A DNA stretch of 64,000 nt from CAVOAK01 sp963664465 (lineage in GTDB: Bacteria > Pseudomonadota > Alphaproteobacteria > UBA8366 > CAVOAK01), in the NCBI GenBank assembly GCA_963664465.2, contig CAXXSU010000015.1, positions 124,001 through 188,000 of the forward strand, written 5' to 3'. Each line of letters opens with the position of its first letter. The first letter of the stretch is position 1. A model generated the notes under the pieces. That model saw only the letters and a list, made by a program, of their open reading frames with translations. It was not told the DNA's origin and made no database searches. This document shows positions 8,453-18,511 of the stretch, piece by piece. The position numbers and the translations under genes were made by a program.

Positions 8453-10344
8453 TCAAGTTTTCAGGTAGAATCGCTCTAGTCGAGGGAGGCGAGGCTTATC
8501 GCCACCGACGCCAGGGCGTTCGCGCGCGCGCGCGTTTTGGATCTGGTTAACGGCTCGTACGGCGAATATTCCATCGCCCTCCTTCGCGGCCGCAAGCGCT
8601 ATTGCCTCTAGGGCGCGATAGGCAGGTTCGACGAATTCAGTCTCGTTGTCGGCATCGTAAATTGTTGGAATCCGTACAGCTGTGTCGAATGCCTCTAGCA
8701 GATCACCGATCATAATTTGGGCTTCGACAACATCGGCCATCGCGAAGGCGAACTCAGGTTCATCTATTTTCGAATGCCTCTAGCAGATCACCGATCATAA
8801 TTTGGGCTTCGACAACATCGGCCATCGCGAAGGCGAACTCAGGTTCATCTATTTTCGTCCAGGCGAGCTGCCACGCCGCGGAGACTGTTTTTCGAGCCGA
8901 CTCTTCGCTGAGCAACTGCCTTTCGCCCGCGGCAAGCTCGGTAAGAAGATGCACACGCTCTGGCACGCTTTGCAGCGTGTTGACGAGCTCGCGTATGCGC
9001 AAAAACAGGGCTCGTGTCGTCTGCGGCGCACCGACGGCTACCTGTGCGTCGATGACGCGCTCAAGAACAGGCGGCAAAAGTTTCTGAAAGACTGGAACGC
9101 CAGTTGGTTCAACTGCTCTTGCGAGAAGCGAACTGGCTTCAAGCGGATCACCGGCATGGCCTATAGCAAGCGCAACAGTGACGAAGATTTGCGCCCGCAT
9201 ACCGATGTAGGGAATGAAATCCACGAGTTTGAGGGCCTGGTCAAACAGCTCACGGTCTAGCAACACGTTGGCCATCGCTAAGAGCGCGCGGGATTGGGCT
9301 TCCCGATCCAGCGGTCGTGAATGCGTCATTGAAGAGTCCGGAGCGCGTCTGCTGAAGGAGAATATGTTGCAGGATCGCGTTGCGAGATTTTTCGTTGACC
9401 GTCTTCACCGCATCTTCAAATGCGAGGCGGAACAAGGGACGGGCAGAATCGAGATTGGAACTTTCCGCCAAGGCGCCGGCGACCGACGCAAGTGCCATTG
9501 AGCGGAGTGCTTCGTCCTGCATCTCGCGAACAATGTTCATCGCTTGGATGCGATCACCGGACAGCACTTGAGCCGCCGCGAGCGCGGCGAGAATTTCATC
9601 GCGTTCTTTGAAGTCTGCAGCCAGCAATTTGGTTCTCGCAAAGTTGAACGTTTCGCGCGTACCCGCGACGTCCTTTGCAGTAGCCTGTGCGCGGCCGATT
9701 TCTACAAGGATCTGGCCGACTTCAGACTGCCGTCCGTCAATGTTTTTCGCCTCGGCAAAGGCATCCTTCAGCGCTTTTCCGACTGAGGCTAATGCTGTGC
9801 CGTCTGAGTTTTCGAGACGCGCATTGGCGGCCTCGACGATGGCGCGAATGCGATCCACATCGTCAGAGACGCGTTTAGCCGTAGATATTGCGCCGGCAAA
9901 GTCGCCGATCTCTGCCTGGCGCAAGACGATAGTGTGAAATATTTTCCCATCGTCCCGCAGCGGCGCTTCCGTTTTGATGCCGCGCGCTGCCAATTGAAGG
10001 CTGTTACGAGACGCGCTTGTTTGACCATTCTTGTGTTGATAGTCCGCGATGAGAAGCAAGGCGCGGGCGCGCCAGATATCGTCGCGAAATCCCTTGATTT
10101 CCGAACGCGCGGCCTTTAGGTCGTCGCGGGTAAGTGCGGCCGCTACCAATCCGGCCAGCGCGGCGCCCTGATCCTTCGGTCGTTCAAGACCCAGCGCAGC
10201 CAGCCGTAACGCACCATCGACGTCTCCGGCTACCGGATTGATAATGGTGAGCGTCTGAGCCAGCGCTGGCGCGGCAGCGAGCAACACCAGCGTTGCGGCG
10301 AGTCTAAGTGTCGCCAAAAACACGCGTAAGGATCGTGTCCACAT
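8453..10344 (-). pseudogene. Exported helical-repeat (TPR-like) protein broken by two frameshifts
   Basis: Three reading frames in a row make one protein of about 600 residues. The first part (10344-9250) begins with a signal peptide, MWTRSLRVFLATLRLAATLV then an AAAPALA cleavage region, followed by repeated alpha-helical pairs rich in Ala and Leu (ARALLLIADYQHKNGQ, ALAAAQVLSGDRIQAMNIV). Around 9300 the frame changes and the helical repeats continue as ALLAMANVLLDRELFDQALK. A second change comes from the 85-bp tandem duplication at 8686-8857: deleting one copy restores the frame. The ATG at 10344 overlaps the purB end by 41 bases. Function unknown; probably a periplasmic scaffold. Confidence 0.75.
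8686..8857. repeat. 85-bp exact tandem duplication
   Basis: The sequence starting CGAATGCCTCTAGCAGATCA at 8686 recurs exactly at 8771, with a period of 85 bp and identity through CATCTATTTTCG at 8857. The period is not divisible by three, so it shifts the frame of the surrounding helical-repeat gene. Confidence 0.97.
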
Positions 10345-11602
10345 GTTTCGTGTGGTAGTCAAGATCGAACAGGGACTCCAAATTTTTGCTTTTCAAGTAC
10401 TTCTTAATGTCAGTATCGGACTTGAGCAAGTCAAGGAACTGATGACCGTTTTTCCAAACTTCCATCGCATTTCGCTGAACCACTTTGTAGGCCATTTCGC
10501 GGTCCATACCGGCTTGTGTCATGGCCAACAAAACACGCTGGGAATGCACCAATCCGTTCATCCGGTCCAGGTTAGCACGCATTGCCTCGGGGTATACGAT
10601 GAGCCGCTCGACGATTTCGGTGAGCCGGGCAAGTGTGAAATCGAGCGCAATTGTCGTATCGGGCAGCATCACCCGTTCGACCGAAGAATGGGAAATATCG
10701 CGCTCATGCCATAGGACAATGTTCTCGAGCGCTGGACCGACGGCTGCTCGGATTATGCGGGCCAATCCCGTAACGTTTTCCGAAAGCACTGGATTGCGCT
10801 TATGCGGCATTGCCGACGAACCTTTTTGACCCGGCTGAAAATACTCTTCCGCCTCGCGGACTTCAGTCCGTTGTAGGTGGCGTATTTCCGTTGCCAGGCG
10901 TTCCGCACTGCTCGCGATGATGGCGAGTGTGGCGACGAACGTGGCGTGGCGATCGCGCGGAATAACCTGGGTAGATATTGGCTCTGGCAGAAGTTGGAGC
11001 TTATCCGCCACATAGGCTTCAACGCGTGGATCAACAGTCGCGAACGTACCGACGGCACCGGAAATGGCGCAGGTCGCAATTTCTTCTCGCGCGTACTTGA
11101 GGCGTCGAAGTCCGCGCGCAAATTCGGCGTAATGGCCTGCAAGCTTCAGACCAAATGTCGTCGGCTCAGCGTGAATTCCGTGACTTCGGCCGACGCAGAC
11201 CGTGTGTTTGTGCTCCTCTATACGCTTGCGAAGCGCCGCGAGAAGGGTGTCGAGGCCGGCAATAAGCAGGTCGGCCGCCTGCGAGAGTTGTACCGCAAGG
11301 CAGGTATCAAGTACGTCGGAGGAGGTCATGCCCTGATGGATGAAGCGCGCTTCCGGCCCGACATGTTCTGCGAGGTTGGTGAGAAAGGCGACCACGTCAT
11401 GGTGCGTCTCGCTTTCGATCTCCTCGATCCGGGCGATATCGAATTTTCCACGCGCCCACACCGCGCTGGCAGCTTCCTTGGGAATAATTCCCAATTCTGC
11501 CTGAGCATCGGCTGCGTGAGCTTCGATCTCGAGCCAGATCCGGAAGCGATTCTCCGGCTCCCAGATTCGCACCATTTCGGGCCGACTATAGCGCGGGATC
11601 AT
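10304..11602 (-). CDS. purB: Adenylosuccinate lyase
   Basis: The 432-residue enzyme removes fumarate from SAICAR and from adenylosuccinate, two steps of purine synthesis. It has the fumarase/aspartase superfamily signature GSSAMPHKRNP with the mobile catalytic loop, the TSSDVLDTCLAVQL segment, and VGRSHGIHAEPTTFGLK with the conserved His. The start MIPRYSRPEMVRIWEPENRF at 11602 has GAGG nine bases upstream; a 19-codon longer reading from 11659 would run into the preceding gene. It lies 17 bp after a 2OG oxygenase gene in the same direction. Confidence 0.96.
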   Translation of the reverse strand: MIPRYSRPEMVRIWEPENRFRIWLEIEAHAADAQAELGIIPKEAASAVWARGKFDIARIEEIESETHHDVVAFLTNLAEHVGPEARFIHQGMTSSDVLDTCLAVQLSQAADLLIAGLDTLLAALRKRIEEHKHTVCVGRSHGIHAEPTTFGLKLAGHYAEFARGLRRLKYAREEIATCAISGAVGTFATVDPRVEAYVADKLQLLPEPISTQVIPRDRHATFVATLAIIASSAERLATEIRHLQRTEVREAEEYFQPGQKGSSAMPHKRNPVLSENVTGLARIIRAAVGPALENIVLWHERDISHSSVERVMLPDTTIALDFTLARLTEIVERLIVYPEAMRANLDRMNGLVHSQRVLLAMTQAGMDREMAYKVVQRNAMEVWKNGHQFLDLLKSDTDIKKYLKSKNLESLFDLDYHTKHVDTILTRVFGDT

Positions 11603-11618
11603 CGCTTGCCTCGTATGC

Positions 11619-12278
11619 TCATGAATCCGCTGCTTCCTCGATGATCGTGAAGTTGGCAATCAGCACATTGAAAGCGATTGAAATGCGGGCACCTTCGCCG
11701 AAGAAGGGGTCAACAAAATGCTGCATCCAACTTGGGAAGACGAGCATCATGCCGACCTCCGGATCGAACCGCAGCTTCTCGCCGAAGGGATCGCCTGGTA
11801 TCGGCACCATCTCAACGCCAAGCCTGGGGTCGAGCATCTCGATGAGGCCGTTCTCAGGCCGCGCGTGGTCGCGCTCGCCGGTTGCCACATAGTAGACGCC
11901 GGACCAGCTTGAGTTGGCATGTGTGTGAACACGGTGAAAATGTCCGTTGCGGCTTACGTTGGCCCACGCAGTAATCGTCGCATTGCCGCTTATTTTTCCT
12001 TTCTTTCCGCGCAGTCCGAGTTGGCTCAATTCGCGGGCAACCTCGGTTATTCGATCCTTCAGTGTAGCCATTTCAGGGTGTGGCCATTCCAGCAAGTCGA
12101 GGTCGGAATGCCAGCCGCCGATCAATGCACGCTGAACGCCCGGAGTGTTTTTCTCTTTTTCGAGAATGATTTCGCGAAGCTTCCCGGCAAACGCTTCATC
12201 GCCGGGCCAGACCTTTCGATAGACCGGTGTAGGCCAAGCGAGAATCACACCGTTAGGCAACTGAGTGTTAAGCGACAT
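11619..12278 (-). CDS. TIGR02466-type putative 2OG-Fe(II) oxygenase
   Basis: The 219-residue protein matches the family in length and motifs: ITAWANVSRNGHFHRVHTHA carries the metal-binding HxH region, SSWSGVYYV follows, and FPSWMQHFVDPF holds the distal His. These are predicted Fe(II)/2-oxoglutarate dioxygenases of unknown substrate, found often in Alphaproteobacteria and in cyanophage genomes. It stops 17 bp before purB and may be cotranscribed with it. Confidence 0.85.
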   Translation of the reverse strand: MSLNTQLPNGVILAWPTPVYRKVWPGDEAFAGKLREIILEKEKNTPGVQRALIGGWHSDLDLLEWPHPEMATLKDRITEVARELSQLGLRGKKGKISGNATITAWANVSRNGHFHRVHTHANSSWSGVYYVATGERDHARPENGLIEMLDPRLGVEMVPIPGDPFGEKLRFDPEVGMMLVFPSWMQHFVDPFFGEGARISIAFNVLIANFTIIEEAADS

Positions 12279-12344
12279 GTACCTATTCTAAACGGCGGCC
12301 TGGATATGAGCCAGCGGTGACGCTACACCGCGCCATTTGGCTAT

Positions 12345-12824
12345 TCAGGTTTGCGATTGCGCTCCGCGCGGCGAGACGCTGAATATAATGCGGGCGCCGC
12401 TGAATGGACCGACCTTGGTTTCGATCTGGATTGTGGCAATACGCGCGCCGCGTGTGTAGGTGAGAACGCTGGTCGCGCTACGCAGGACCGTAAGCTCCTT
12501 CCATCCGAATTGCGGCATCTGCTCGCGGTAGAAATCAAACACGCTGGTCAGGCCTGTCTTTGTCTGGATCGTAACACGGCCCATCCAATCCTCGCCGGTA
12601 CCCAGCACAATCGTCTTGTCGAGTTCGACCGAGGCGTCGGCCGGCATGGGAATATCGGTAAAGACGACAAAGCCTTGCTGCGGCTGTTCACCGTCGGCCG
12701 AGGCAGGCGCACCGGTCGGAACGGTTCCCGCCGTAGTGCAGGCAACGGCGAGCAACGCAAACAGCGGAATCAGCGCCTTCGTAACTGTCAATTTCTTGCT
12801 GTAGACAGTTGGGATAATTGCCAT
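12345..12824 (-). CDS. Putative lipoprotein of unknown function
   Basis: The 159-residue product has a short basic start, a hydrophobic segment ALIPLFALLAVAC ending in a lipobox-like cysteine (Cys29), then a Pro/Gly-rich linker. The mature part holds the segments VFTDIPMPADASVELDKT and VFDFYREQMPQFGWKEL, a pattern seen in small alphaproteobacterial lipoproteins that I cannot name. It is probably anchored in the membrane facing the periplasm. It stands alone between the 2OG oxygenase and the DUF3604 gene. Confidence 0.65.
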   Translation of the reverse strand: MAIIPTVYSKKLTVTKALIPLFALLAVACTTAGTVPTGAPASADGEQPQQGFVVFTDIPMPADASVELDKTIVLGTGEDWMGRVTIQTKTGLTSVFDFYREQMPQFGWKELTVLRSATSVLTYTRGARIATIQIETKVGPFSGARIIFSVSPRGAQSQT

Positions 12825-12926
12825 AACAAGGTTTCAGCACACCACATATACCAAATCATCCATAAACTTATACCACATATGGGGAACGGCATTGAACTCA
12901 TTCGTGCCGCTCCGACCATATGCGGC

Positions 12927-15176
12927 TCATCGGTAAATGTAGATCGGGCTCGACCAAGCCTGGTGGCCATCCTCCTGGGTGACGCATACGTAAAGTGGAT
13001 TGTCGCCGCTACCACGCAAGTTGATGCGGCGCTCGATCCGTATAGCGGGGCTGGATGCTTCGTCTGGCATGCGCTGGACCGTCACTTTTCGGTCGAGCCC
13101 ACCACAATCGAAGATTAGTGGCTCGAATCCGATGTCTTGAAGGGGAATATCACGATCTAGAAGAGGCGTATGAAACGACAATACTCCAGTGTCCGCTTCG
13201 CCAAGCCAGGCATCGAAGCCGGCCAGCGAACCGGGGGTGAATGATTGCCATGCCAAGCCATCCTCACCGCGCTGTTCCAGCGACCGGTAGGGGTTCCAGA
13301 AGTTAATCGCCTGCGCGCGCCGGATGGTGTTTCCCTTGAATTGTGCGTCACCATCCCAGGCAGTGTGCCGTCTCCGTCCGCGATGCTCGGCGCCCTGCCA
13401 AATGACTCGTATTCGACTTCCCAGGTCGTCGGCTGAGTAGGGACGGATCGTCTCCAGCGTTTCCAGGCCGTTGCGGATCTCGACCCGTTCGAGCGCCGCA
13501 GCACCGACGATGTCGACGACCAGATCGACCTCGCCCTCGTCCGTCTGCACGATGTCGCCCATCATTGCGCGCTGCGAGGGTTGCCCGGTTGCCGGTCCGA
13601 GTGCCGGGTCATCGCCGAAAATCGTCGCTGGCGAAGCGAACTCGACCCCGACATCGAGAAACATGCGCGTGCCTGTGGTGCCAAAGTGGTGTCGGTGGCG
13701 TATGCCCTCGAACACCGCATCGCGCGTGAGCTCGGGCAGCAGGAAACAGGTGAGGCCACCGGTTACGAAGTGCGACGCGCCCGGATAGTAGGCGCCAATG
13801 CGTCCACGGTGGCCGTCGCTGTTGCAAACCACGCCAACGCGATAGTCCATTTCGAAGGCATCATTGAGTATCCACTCGAACGAGCCATGGCCGGAGTGAA
13901 CTTCGACCGAGTGCTCGACGCGTCCGTCGTGGGCGTATTTTATGTCGGCCGGTCGGCCGCCACAGTGCGCGTAGCACACCACATCCTCCTTGGCTGCGAT
14001 CAAGGACTCGAACAGATCGTTTGCCGTCGGCGTGTCGAATTCGACGTCGCTCAAGTCGTAGACCAACGCGTGCGAGCAGCGCCGGATCGGTCGGCCTTCC
14101 TCACGGAAGTAAACGTTGCGGTCGCCGCCGACCGCTGTATTGCCGGACCATTCGTACCCCGGAAGCGTAACGAAGCGGCCGGGCTCATTGAGTTCCGCGG
14201 TTAGCCGATTGAGTTCGGCCCAGAAGTCCTCAGGTATTTGAAAGTCGTTGGCTTGATGGCTACAGACGTCGAGGAACGCACAGTCCCGGCCGAACAGAAA
14301 ATAGTCGCGCGCGGTGTTGGTGCCGACGGTTTCGTTGCTTTGTGCGTGAAGATCTCCCCAATAGGCGACCAGCGCTGCCTCCCGCTCAATGCGCAATGGG
14401 TTGCTTTCGCACAACAAATTACCGTCTGCGTCGTGTGCCTGCACCGTCACCGTGCCGGTCTCCGCAGCGCTGAGTCCGTCCAGCACGAGTGTTTTCTGGC
14501 CAGGCTTAAGCGTTGCTGTTTCTGGCAGTCCTTCGATCGGCGCGTTCGCGCTTAGCGCAACCGTCTGGTCGACCTGGTCGGAGGGGTTGCCCATCGCGTC
14601 CTCGGCCTTGATCCCAAGGCGGAACGCTTCTCCGGCACGGCGCAGGGTCGGCAGAACCGCTTTCCAGCTGTGTGGCGGGCCTGGGACGATCTCAATCGAG
14701 GGACTGTCTGGCAGCACGGCCCATTCGTGCGTGGAGAATGCGTCGATCGTCATTCGGAGCCCAAACTCTTTCTCGCAGAAGGTCTGCAGGCGCCAGCCCG
14801 GGGAGCCCTCACGCGTATCGCCAATTCGGATCGTCACCGTGTCGCCCGGACTGAGATGTCCACCTATCACCTTAATATGCAGCGTTTTCGTCCATGGCCG
14901 CGTTGTCGCGTAGGCGTCGTAACTGCACTCGAGGTTTGCCTCAGCACTCGTCTCGACGGTGACGTAGTTCGACTCTTTTGGATCATCGAATTGTGGCCTG
15001 CCGACATCTGACGCCAGGCGCATCAGCAGCTTGAGGCTGCCGCTTTCGTCGATACCAAATTCGCCTGCGGTGAATGTGAGCGTGAAGGACTCATAACTTC
15101 CCGCCTCGAACTTGCCGTTTGGCGAGAGCTCGACGCTTCCCAGGCGTTGCGCGAGGTAGGTGGCGCGCGTTTCCAT
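12927..15176 (-). CDS. DUF3604 family protein (PHP-like metal-binding domain)
   Basis: About 749 residues. The first third is rich in beta strands; the centre holds the PHP-like metallohydrolase domain with AYWGDLHAQSNETVGTNTAR (first metal-binding HxH-type motif region), VCSHQANDFQIPEDFW, GYEWSGNTAVGGDRNVYF, and VCNSDGHRGRIGAYYPGA (a late metal-binding motif). Members of DUF3604 are predicted metal-dependent hydrolases, and no specific reaction is established. No signal peptide is seen. The ATG at 15176 is preferred to a TTG two codons earlier. Confidence 0.85.
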   Translation of the reverse strand: METRATYLAQRLGSVELSPNGKFEAGSYESFTLTFTAGEFGIDESGSLKLLMRLASDVGRPQFDDPKESNYVTVETSAEANLECSYDAYATTRPWTKTLHIKVIGGHLSPGDTVTIRIGDTREGSPGWRLQTFCEKEFGLRMTIDAFSTHEWAVLPDSPSIEIVPGPPHSWKAVLPTLRRAGEAFRLGIKAEDAMGNPSDQVDQTVALSANAPIEGLPETATLKPGQKTLVLDGLSAAETGTVTVQAHDADGNLLCESNPLRIEREAALVAYWGDLHAQSNETVGTNTARDYFLFGRDCAFLDVCSHQANDFQIPEDFWAELNRLTAELNEPGRFVTLPGYEWSGNTAVGGDRNVYFREEGRPIRRCSHALVYDLSDVEFDTPTANDLFESLIAAKEDVVCYAHCGGRPADIKYAHDGRVEHSVEVHSGHGSFEWILNDAFEMDYRVGVVCNSDGHRGRIGAYYPGASHFVTGGLTCFLLPELTRDAVFEGIRHRHHFGTTGTRMFLDVGVEFASPATIFGDDPALGPATGQPSQRAMMGDIVQTDEGEVDLVVDIVGAAALERVEIRNGLETLETIRPYSADDLGSRIRVIWQGAEHRGRRRHTAWDGDAQFKGNTIRRAQAINFWNPYRSLEQRGEDGLAWQSFTPGSLAGFDAWLGEADTGVLSFHTPLLDRDIPLQDIGFEPLIFDCGGLDRKVTVQRMPDEASSPAIRIERRINLRGSGDNPLYVCVTQEDGHQAWSSPIYIYR

Positions 15177-15243
15177 ATTCAATCTCCGATGAGGTCTGGC
15201 GTATTGGTTGGCGTTCTGACAAGAGTGTTAAACGTTCGTGCGG

Positions 15244-15978
15244 CTACAGCAACCCCAGACTCCGGAAACTGGCGTGGCTGCCCTTGCCGATCACCAAATG
15301 GTCGTAGAGCTTGATGCCGAGCTTCTCGGCGGCCTCGCTTACCTCCAGCGTCATGGCAATGTCGGGGTCCGAGGGCGTGGGATCGCCGGAGGGGTGATTA
15401 TGCACCATGATGATCGCCGAAGCGCCAAGCTCTAGCGCCCGCTTCACCACCTCGCGCGGGTACAAGGGCGTGTGGTCGACGGTACCATGTTGCTGCACCT
15501 CATCGGCGATCAGGGCGTTGCGGCGGTCGAGGAAGAGCAGCCGAAACTCCTCGATTGTAGAGTGCGCCATCGCGGCCGTGCAGTAGTCGACGAGCTTGTC
15601 CCAAGAAGCGATGACGGGACGATCCATAAGTTCGTGGCGTGCGTGGCGCAGCGCCGCAGCGCGGACGATCTTCAGCGCCGTGACAGCCGCTTCGCCGATG
15701 CCGTCGATCTCGGTCAGCGCCCGTGGCTCGGCATTGATAACTTCGGCGAAGCCGCCAAATCGCTCAATCAGCCGCTTTGCCAGAGGCTTGGTGTCGACGC
15801 GCGGAATTGCTTGTGCGAGGACGAGCTCCAACAGTTCGTAGTCGGCCAGACTCTCGCCGTCATTCGCGAGAAAGCGTGCCCGCAGGCGCTTGCGATGGCC
15901 TGCATAGTGCGGTTTTTCTTTGGCTATCTTCGCGGCCGACGACTTACCGTCCGTGGCGTCGCGTGGCGCCTTCGACAT
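15244..15978 (-). CDS. radC: RadC family JAB-domain protein
   Basis: The 244-residue protein has an N-terminal helix-hairpin-helix region (IDGIGEAAVTALKIVRAAAL) and a C-terminal JAMM domain whose zinc motif reads HNHPSGDPTPSDPD. The FLDRRNALIADEVQQHGTVD and YPREVVKRALELGASAI stretches are typical. Despite the name, a role in DNA repair has not held up and the substrate is unknown. It begins three bases after the stop of map and is surely cotranscribed with it. Confidence 0.93.
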   Translation of the reverse strand: MSKAPRDATDGKSSAAKIAKEKPHYAGHRKRLRARFLANDGESLADYELLELVLAQAIPRVDTKPLAKRLIERFGGFAEVINAEPRALTEIDGIGEAAVTALKIVRAAALRHARHELMDRPVIASWDKLVDYCTAAMAHSTIEEFRLLFLDRRNALIADEVQQHGTVDHTPLYPREVVKRALELGASAIIMVHNHPSGDPTPSDPDIAMTLEVSEAAEKLGIKLYDHLVIGKGSHASFRSLGLL

Positions 15979-15981
15979 CGG

Positions 15982-16812
15982 TCAGTCGTAAGGCGGGTGC
16001 GTGTATCCCGCAGGCGAGAGGGTGAAGATCTCGTGCCCGTCGGCGGTGACGCCGATCGTGTGCTCGAACTGGGCCGAGAGCGATTTGTCCTTGGTGACGG
16101 CGGTCCAGCCGTCCTGCAGGATCTTCACCGGGAACTTGCCGACGTTGATCATTGGCTCGACGGTGAAGAACATGCCTTCGACGAGCTTGGTTCCCTCTCC
16201 CGGCAAACCGAAATGAAGGATGCTTGGCGCGTCGTGGAACACCCGGCCGATGCCGTGGCCGCAAAAATCGCGCACCACCGAAAACCGCTCGCTTTCAGCA
16301 TAAGTCTGGATCGCGTGGCCAATGTCGCCCAGCGTTGCGCCCGGCCTGACCACCGATATGCCTCGCATCATCGCCTCGTAGGTGACCTCGACCAACCGCG
16401 AGGCCTGCCGGCTCACCCGATCGCCAACCTGGAACATGCGGCTCGTATCCCCGTGCCAGCCATCAAGAATGACCGTCACGTCGACATTCATGACGTCGCC
16501 GTTTTGCAGGCGTTTATCCTCGCTCGGTATGCCGTGGCAGACGACATGATTGACGGATGTGCATATCGATTTGGGGAAGCCGCGGTAGTTGAGCGGTGCT
16601 GGGATTGCATCGTGATCAAGAATGTACTCATGACACAGGGTGTCGAGATGACCCGTTGAAACGCCCGGTGCGATGTAGGGCGTTATGAAATCGAGCACCT
16701 CGGCGCCGAGCCGTCCTGCGCGGCGCATGCCTTCGACAGCTTCTGCGCCGTGCAGCTTGATGGCGCCGTAGTCACGGTCGTGATAGTCGCGCGTTTGGAT
16801 ATCGTTCATCAT
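15982..16812 (-). CDS. map: Methionine aminopeptidase type I
   Basis: The 276-residue enzyme removes the initiator methionine from new proteins. It shows the metal ligands and surrounding motifs in order: HVVCHGIPSEDKRLQNGDV, NVDVTVILDGWHGDTSRM with the two metal-binding Asp, CGHGIGRVFHDAPSILHFG with the catalytic His, and TVEPMINVGK and AQFEHTIGV with the two Glu ligands. It is type I, without an insertion. The start at 16812 gives MMNDIQTRD; the second Met may be the real one. Confidence 0.96.
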   Translation of the reverse strand: MMNDIQTRDYHDRDYGAIKLHGAEAVEGMRRAGRLGAEVLDFITPYIAPGVSTGHLDTLCHEYILDHDAIPAPLNYRGFPKSICTSVNHVVCHGIPSEDKRLQNGDVMNVDVTVILDGWHGDTSRMFQVGDRVSRQASRLVEVTYEAMMRGISVVRPGATLGDIGHAIQTYAESERFSVVRDFCGHGIGRVFHDAPSILHFGLPGEGTKLVEGMFFTVEPMINVGKFPVKILQDGWTAVTKDKSLSAQFEHTIGVTADGHEIFTLSPAGYTHPPYD

Positions 16813-16850
16813 CCGGTCAGGTGTCGTTGGAGCCCAATTCTCGTGGGCAG

Positions 16851-17576
16851 TTACAGCGTTTCGTCGAGCGCCAGGGGAAGCGCATGCTCAACCTCGATCC
16901 CTTCCATTTCAACACGGCAAGCATAGCAGATTGCCTCAACTCCCGCTGCGCGAGCGAGCGTCAACCCGCGCGCATATGCTGGATCGATGTCAGCGGCTAT
17001 TCTGAAATGGTCGCAATCGCCGCGCTGGACAAGATAGACCATGATGGCGCGTGAACCCTCGGCAACCATGTCCGACATCTCCACAAGGTGCTTGGCGCCG
17101 CGTTTGGTAACCGAATCCGGGAATTCGGCAGCCGTTGGATGTGCGCCATCCGGTCGCCGTAGGTGAACATTCTTGACCTCGACATAGCAAGCAGGCCGTT
17201 TCGGATTCTCAAGCAATATGTCGATACGGCTGTTGCGGCCGTAACGCACCTCGCGCCGCATCTCGGCATATCCCTGCAATTCGGAAATCATGCCACCGGC
17301 AATTGCTTCCTCGACGAGCCCATTCGGGCGCGCCGTATTGATACCAACCAGGTAATCGTCGACCCGCGCCAGCTCCCAGCGCCAATCGAGTTTCGCGGTC
17401 GGGCTACGGTTTGGCGCGAGCCAAACTTCCATTCCTGGCTCTTTGAGGCCAAACATGGAACCAGGATTGGCGCAATGGGCGGTAACGATCTCGCCGCCAG
17501 TGAGCTCGACATCTGCTAGGAATCGCTTATAGCGCTGGATCAGTCGTCCCGGCACAAGGTTGTCGGTAAACCGCAT
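16851..17576 (-). CDS. sfsA: SfsA family DNA/RNA nuclease-like protein
   Basis: The 241-residue product has the family's N-terminal OB-like part (LVPGRLIQRYKRFLADVELT, TAHCANPGSMFGLKEPGMEV) and the C-terminal PD-(D/E)XK-like part with RIDILLENPKRPACYVEVKN, where the acidic and Lys residues lie. SfsA was first described as a sugar-fermentation stimulator; the fold points to nucleic-acid cleavage or binding. It precedes map by 38 bp in the same direction. Confidence 0.93.
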   Translation of the reverse strand: MRFTDNLVPGRLIQRYKRFLADVELTGGEIVTAHCANPGSMFGLKEPGMEVWLAPNRSPTAKLDWRWELARVDDYLVGINTARPNGLVEEAIAGGMISELQGYAEMRREVRYGRNSRIDILLENPKRPACYVEVKNVHLRRPDGAHPTAAEFPDSVTKRGAKHLVEMSDMVAEGSRAIMVYLVQRGDCDHFRIAADIDPAYARGLTLARAAGVEAICYACRVEMEGIEVEHALPLALDETL

Positions 17577-17713
17577 GGTTAAGCATAGCGGCTGTCAACG
17601 AATGGCTGCAACGTTGGCAAAGCTTTGATTTTGCGTCATCGCCTTCACCGCAGGCCGGGTTGGCGGTATCATCGCAGCGCGTTCTGCCTGGGCAGGGCGG
17701 TGGGTGGAACAGG

Positions 17714-18499
17714 ATGGCGAGTGAAATGGCGCAAGACAGAGCCGAGCCAGAGACGGTAACCGCAGCGATGCTGATCATCGGCAATGAGATCCTCTCTGGC
17801 CGTACAAAGGACGCCAATCTCCATCATCTCGCGACCGAGCTGACCTCGCTTGGCATTCGGCTGATGGAGGTACGCGTTATTCCCGACGTGGAAGCGATGA
17901 TTGTCGAGGCAGTGAACGAGGCGCGGCAGCGCTACGACTATGTCTTCACAACTGGCGGCATTGGGCCGACGCACGACGATATTACGGCAGAGTGCGTTGC
18001 TAGGGCGTTCGGTGTGAAGCTTATCGAAAACCCGGAGGCCCGCCACCTTCTGGAACAGCAGATCAAGAAAAGCGGAAACGAGTTGAACGAGGCGCGGTTA
18101 CGTATGGCCAAAACACCTGAGGGTGCTTCGCTGATCGACAACACCTACTCCGTCGTGCCTGGGTTCCAAATGGAGAATGTGTACGTCATGGCCGGCGTGC
18201 CGCGCATCATGCAAGCGATGTTTGCGGGACTAAAGAAGACCCTGCGGCGCGGCCTGCCAATGCTCTCGCGCACCATTGCTTGCAATTTGCCCGAAGGGAG
18301 CATTGCGAAGGGCTTAGGCGAAGTGCAGGCGCGTTATCCCGGTTTGGAGATAGGCAGCTATCCCTCGTACCGATCGCAGGCGGGTTTTAACGTTTCCTTG
18401 GTCATACGCGGCGTCGACGAGGCGCTGGTTTCTGCCGCCGTTGACGAGGTGGCCGAGCTCGTACGCGCGCTTGGCGACGAACCCGTCAAACCCTCGTGA
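17714..18499 (+). CDS. CinA-type molybdopterin-binding domain protein
   Basis: About 261 residues made of the MoCF-binding (MoaB/Mog-like) domain only, with AAMLIIGNEILSGRTKDANL at the start and the FTTGGIGPTHDDITAECVAR motif. The C-terminal amidase (PncC) half of full CinA is absent, as is common in Alphaproteobacteria. Proposed CinA N-domain activity is ADP-ribose pyrophosphatase; molybdopterin binding is not shown for most members. The ATG at 17714 lacks a strong ribosome-binding site; 17726 or 17660 are alternatives. Confidence 0.88.
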   Translation: MASEMAQDRAEPETVTAAMLIIGNEILSGRTKDANLHHLATELTSLGIRLMEVRVIPDVEAMIVEAVNEARQRYDYVFTTGGIGPTHDDITAECVARAFGVKLIENPEARHLLEQQIKKSGNELNEARLRMAKTPEGASLIDNTYSVVPGFQMENVYVMAGVPRIMQAMFAGLKKTLRRGLPMLSRTIACNLPEGSIAKGLGEVQARYPGLEIGSYPSYRSQAGFNVSLVIRGVDEALVSAAVDEVAELVRALGDEPVKPS

Positions 18500-18511
18500 T
18501 TTGGTAAGCAA

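Noticed and set aside
15472..16659. 395-codon plus-strand frame opposite radC and map
   Set aside because: Covers two well-supported genes in antisense; no ribosome-binding site or motif.
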